From positions 1 through 7,946 of the forward strand of contig JAHAIU010000124.1 in the NCBI GenBank assembly GCA_018372555.1: a stretch of DNA of 7,946 bases, written 5' to 3'. Shown in pieces: positions 5,031 through 7,946 of this stretch. The notes beneath the pieces are model-generated. The model was not told where the DNA came from, made no database searches, and saw nothing but the letters and a program-made list of their open reading frames with translations. The stretch's first letter is position 1. Every line of letters starts with the position of its first letter. The translations under genes and the position numbers were made by a program. The stretch comes from Clostridium sp. GTDB taxonomy: Bacteria > Bacillota > Clostridia > Clostridiales > Clostridiaceae.

Positions 5031-5669
5031 TTGAAGTTGTCAGAAAGGCAAGAAGAAATTATTAGGCTAGTTAAAAAAGGACAGCCTGTAACTAGTGAGG
5101 CTTTAGCAGAAAAGCTCGGAGTTACTAGAGCTGCTTTAAGGGCAGATCTTGCAATTTTAACGATGATAGGAGTATTAGATGCTAGACCTAAGGTTGGTTA
5201 TGTATATTTAGGTGAGGCTCAAAATACTAGAATATTAGAAAATATATCTAGAGTTTTAGCTGGTGAAATTATGTCTAAGCCAGTTACTGTTACTGAAGAA
5301 ACTACAGTATATGATGCAATCGTATTCTTGTTTTTAAATGATGTGGGTACATTATTTATTGAAAACAATGGGGTTTTAGTAGGAGCTGTTTCAAGAAAAG
5401 ACTTTTTAAAAAATGCAATAGGTGGAACAGATATACATAAGGTTCCAGTTGGAGTTATTATGACTAGAATGCCTAATATAGTATGTGGGTCTACAGAAGA
5501 TAGTGCTTACGATTTAGCAAAAAAAATAATAGAGCATGAAATAGACAGTATTCCGATAGTTGAGAAAATTGGGGATGGGTTAAGTGAAAAACCTCAATTT
5601 AAGATTGTTGGAAAGATTTCAAAAACTAATATTACAAAGCTCTTCGTAAAACTGGGTGAGGGTAATTAA
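5031..5669 (+). CDS. ccpN: CcpN-like transcriptional regulator: HTH plus two CBS domains
   Basis: This 212-residue cytoplasmic repressor-type protein resembles CcpN (YqzB) of Bacillus subtilis in length and layout. CcpN represses gluconeogenic genes such as gapB and pckA and binds nucleotides through its CBS pair. Residues 1-60 are a winged HTH of the HTH_11/DeoR-like kind: LSERQEEIIRLVKKGQPVTS, then LAEKLGVTRAALRADLAIL and GYVYLG. CBS1 spans about 78-130 (EIMSKPVTVTEETTVYDAI, GVLVGAVSRKDFL). CBS2 spans about 141-207 (VIMTRMPNIV, DSIPIVEK, IVGKISKTNITKLF). The start is TTG at 5031, supported by GAGGG at 5020-5024, six nt away, and by the family-like MKLSERQEEI start. It has its own predicted promoter inside an inverted repeat. 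ppdK begins 78 nt downstream and is a likely target or operon partner. Ortholog-level identity with CcpN is probable, not proven. Confidence 0.85.
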   Translation: MKLSERQEEIIRLVKKGQPVTSEALAEKLGVTRAALRADLAILTMIGVLDARPKVGYVYLGEAQNTRILENISRVLAGEIMSKPVTVTEETTVYDAIVFLFLNDVGTLFIENNGVLVGAVSRKDFLKNAIGGTDIHKVPVGVIMTRMPNIVCGSTEDSAYDLAKKIIEHEIDSIPIVEKIGDGLSEKPQFKIVGKISKTNITKLFVKLGEGN

Positions 5670-5690
5670 TTACAATATTTAATTAGCTAG

Positions 5691-5710
5691 CTACAGCCAA
5701 AGGCTGTTAG
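5691..5710 (+). terminator. Hairpin between the ccpN-like gene and ppdK (terminator, attenuator or processing site)
   Basis: ACAGCC (5693-5698) pairs with GGCTGT (5702-5707) around an AAA loop. Beyond a bulged T5708, CT (5691-5692) pairs with AG (5709-5710). The tail TATATACATCAATTTG is not a strong T-run, so full termination is doubtful. It is the only GC-containing hairpin in the 78-nt gap. A TACAAT (5671-5676) upstream could be a -10 for ppdK, but it lacks a convincing -35. Confidence 0.42.
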
Positions 5711-5747
5711 TATATACATCAATTTGATTGAACGGAGGAGTATTGAG

Positions 5748-7946
5748 ATGGAGAAAAAGAAGTATGTTTACCTTTTTAATGAAGGGAATGGGTCAATGAA
5801 AAACCTTCTAGGGGGTAAAGGGGCAAATTTATCAGAAATGATTTTACTAGGAATTCCAGTACCACAAGGATTCACAGTTACAACAGAAGCTTGTAATAAG
5901 TATTACGAGGATGGGAAAGTGATATCAGAGGAAGTAATTGAAGAAATTCATCAAAAAATTACTGAACTTGAAAAGATAACTGGTAAAGAATTTGGTAGCT
6001 TAACTAAACCTTTATTAGTATCAGTTAGATCAGGTGCAAGGGTTTCAATGCCCGGTATGATGGATACAGTATTAAACCTTGGCTTAAATGATAAGTCTGT
6101 AGTTGCTATGGCAGATTTAACTGGAAATCCAAGATTTGCATACGATTCATATAGAAGATTTATTCAAATGTTTTCTGATGTTGTTATGGACATTGAAAAG
6201 AGATTATTTGAAAATCTAATAGATGAAATGAAGGAAGAAAAAGGTGTTGAATTAGACACAGACTTAACTGCGGATGATTTAAAAGAACTAGTAGAAAAAT
6301 ATAAACAATTGTACAAAAAAGAAATGGGAACAGACTTCCCTCAAGATCCTAAAACTCAATTAATAGAATCAATAACAGCTGTATTTAGATCATGGGATAA
6401 TCCAAGAGCTATAGTGTATAGAAGATTAAACGATATTCCAGGAGAATGGGGTACAGCAGTAAACGTTCAAGAAATGGTATTTGGTAATAAGGGAGAAACT
6501 TCAGGAACAGGGGTTGTATTCTCAAGAGACCCTGCAACTGGTGAAAATGTAATATATGGTGAATATTTAATGAATGCTCAAGGTGAAGACGTTGTTGCTG
6601 GTATTAGAACACCTCTTCCAATTGCAAAATTAGAAGAGCAAAATCCAGAAATATACAAACAATTCACTGATATTGTTCATACATTAGAACATCACTACAA
6701 AGATATGCAAGATATGGAAATAACAATAGAAGAAGGTAAGTTATACTTCCTACAAACTAGAAATGGTAAGAGAACAGCTCAAGCTGCTTTAAAAATTGCT
6801 GTTGACCTAGTTGAAGAAGGAATGTTAACTAAGGAGGAAGCTATACTTAAGGTTGAACCTAACCAACTAGATTCATTACTTCACCCTGCATTCCATACAG
6901 AAGACTTAAAGAAGGCTATTCCGATAGCTAAAGGGCTTCCAGCTTCACCAGGAGCTGCTTGTGGTAAGATTGCATTTACTGCAGAGGAAGCTAAGGAAAG
7001 AAATGAAAAGGGTGAAAGCGTAGTTTTAGTAAGACTTGAAACTTCACCAGAAGATATCGAAGGTATGATAGCTGCTAAGGGTATCTTAACTGTAAGAGGT
7101 GGTATGACATCTCACGCAGCAGTTGTTGCTAGAGGAATGGGAACTTGTTGTGTTGCAGGATGTGGAACTTTAAAGGTTAATGAAGAAGCTAAAACTTTAG
7201 AAGTAGATGGAAAAGTTTATACTGCTGATGATTTCATCTCAATAGATGGATCAACAGGTAATATATATGGAGAAGCTGTTAATACAGTTACACCAGAAAT
7301 TTCAGGACACTTTGCTACATTTATGGGATGGGCAGATGAAATAAGAAAATTAAAGGTTAGAACTAATGCTGATTCTCCAAGAGATACTAAGCAAGCTATG
7401 GAGTTTGGAGCAGAAGGTGTTGGATTATGTAGAACTGAGCATATGTTCTTTGCAGAAGATAGAATTATGGCAGTTAGAGAAATGATAGTTGCTAAGAGTG
7501 AAGAACAAAGAAGAAAAGCTCTTGAAAAATTACTTCCAATGCAAAAAGAAGATTTCGTTGGAATATATGAAGCTTTAGAAGGAAAGCCAGCTACTATTAG
7601 ATTCCTAGATCCACCTCTACATGAATTCTTACCTCATAATGACGAGGATATTCATGCTTTAGCTAATGACTTAGATATTACTTTTGAAGAGTTAAAGGCT
7701 ACTGTTAATGAATTACATGAATTTAATCCAATGATGGGACATAGAGGATGTAGATTAGCAGTTTCTTATCCAGAGATAGCTGAAATGCAAACTAGAGCAG
7801 TAATAGAAGCTGCTATAGAGGTTAAAAATAATAAGGGTTATGATATAGTACCTGAAATAATGATTCCGCTAATCGGTGAAATTAAGGAATTAAAATATGT
7901 TAAAGATGTAGTAGTTAATACTGCTAAAGAAGTAATGGAAGAAAAG
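5748..7946 (+). CDS. ppdK: Pyruvate, phosphate dikinase; 3' end outside window
   Basis: PPDK interconverts pyruvate + ATP + phosphate and phosphoenolpyruvate + AMP + pyrophosphate. In clostridia it serves PPi-linked glycolysis and pyruvate/PEP balance. The visible 733 codons stay open to the last base; full enzymes are about 875 residues, so roughly 140 are missing. The ATP-grasp nucleotide domain shows GGKGANLSEM (Lys24), SVRSGARVSMPGMMDT (Arg94, Arg98), and DMQDMEITIEEGKLYFLQTR (Asp322, Glu324, Gln336). The swivelling phosphohistidine domain has GGMTSHAAVVARGMG with catalytic His456, and Thr454, the usual regulatory threonine. The pyruvate/PEP barrel has GLCRTEHMFF (Arg562), RFLDPPLHEFLP (Arg618) and GHRGCRL. 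The later barrel residues lie outside. GGAGGAG (5734-5740) is seven nt before the ATG. Phe TTC codons are commoner than in era, hinting at higher expression. Confidence 0.97.
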   Translation, partial: MEKKKYVYLFNEGNGSMKNLLGGKGANLSEMILLGIPVPQGFTVTTEACNKYYEDGKVISEEVIEEIHQKITELEKITGKEFGSLTKPLLVSVRSGARVSMPGMMDTVLNLGLNDKSVVAMADLTGNPRFAYDSYRRFIQMFSDVVMDIEKRLFENLIDEMKEEKGVELDTDLTADDLKELVEKYKQLYKKEMGTDFPQDPKTQLIESITAVFRSWDNPRAIVYRRLNDIPGEWGTAVNVQEMVFGNKGETSGTGVVFSRDPATGENVIYGEYLMNAQGEDVVAGIRTPLPIAKLEEQNPEIYKQFTDIVHTLEHHYKDMQDMEITIEEGKLYFLQTRNGKRTAQAALKIAVDLVEEGMLTKEEAILKVEPNQLDSLLHPAFHTEDLKKAIPIAKGLPASPGAACGKIAFTAEEAKERNEKGESVVLVRLETSPEDIEGMIAAKGILTVRGGMTSHAAVVARGMGTCCVAGCGTLKVNEEAKTLEVDGKVYTADDFISIDGSTGNIYGEAVNTVTPEISGHFATFMGWADEIRKLKVRTNADSPRDTKQAMEFGAEGVGLCRTEHMFFAEDRIMAVREMIVAKSEEQRRKALEKLLPMQKEDFVGIYEALEGKPATIRFLDPPLHEFLPHNDEDIHALANDLDITFEELKATVNELHEFNPMMGHRGCRLAVSYPEIAEMQTRAVIEAAIEVKNNKGYDIVPEIMIPLIGEIKELKYVKDVVVNTAKEVMEEK

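Noticed and set aside
7645..7655. GGATATTC resembling the inverted-repeat core, inside ppdK
   Set aside because: It lies in conserved coding sequence far from any promoter, and only about eight bases match.

Overview
The window looks like chromosome of a low-GC Firmicute, most likely Clostridium sensu stricto. The DNA is strongly AT-rich, shine-dalgarno sites are purine-rich, codons mostly end in A or T, and the proteins (PgpH, YbeY, DgkA-PAP2, Era, RecO, a CcpN-like CBS regulator, PPDK) are of clostridial type. All genes lie on the + strand. Species cannot be named from the sequence alone. I see no tRNA, rRNA, insertion sequence, CRISPR array or phage gene. Both ends of the window cut genes: pgpH lacks its 5' part and ppdK lacks its 3' end.

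Layout. Positions 1-705 hold the HD phosphodiesterase end of PgpH (cyclic di-AMP breakdown), which stops inside a strong hairpin. Positions 706-1029 are non-coding, with scattered copies of an ACAATTA-type motif and AT-rich inverted repeats. Positions 1030-1530 encode the 16S rRNA maturation endonuclease YbeY. After a 221-nt AT-rich gap, 1752-2453 encodes a two-domain membrane protein: a DgkA-type lipid kinase fused to a PAP2 phosphatase. A predicted promoter and a two-hairpin leader precede era (2575-3465), recO (3470-4213) and a DUF4342-type protein (4227-4835). These three are tightly packed and probably one transcript. A second predicted promoter, flanked by a long imperfect inverted repeat, precedes a CcpN-like HTH-CBS regulator (5031-5669). 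ppdK (pyruvate phosphate dikinase) follows from 5748 and runs off the window.

How the genes work together. The first two thirds are the conserved Firmicute pgpH-ybeY-dgkA-era-recO block, which combines second-messenger turnover, ribosome assembly (YbeY and Era both act on the small subunit), lipid-carrier recycling and DNA repair. The usual cytidine deaminase gene (cdd) between dgkA and era is absent. The last third is a metabolic module: a regulator of the family that represses gluconeogenic genes in Bacillus sits directly upstream of the enzyme that interconverts pyruvate and phosphoenolpyruvate.

Nothing here is an obviously new multi-gene system. The observations most worth following are the inverted-repeat pair around the ccpN-like promoter, the kinase-phosphatase fusion with its altered catalytic positions, and the uncertain recO start.
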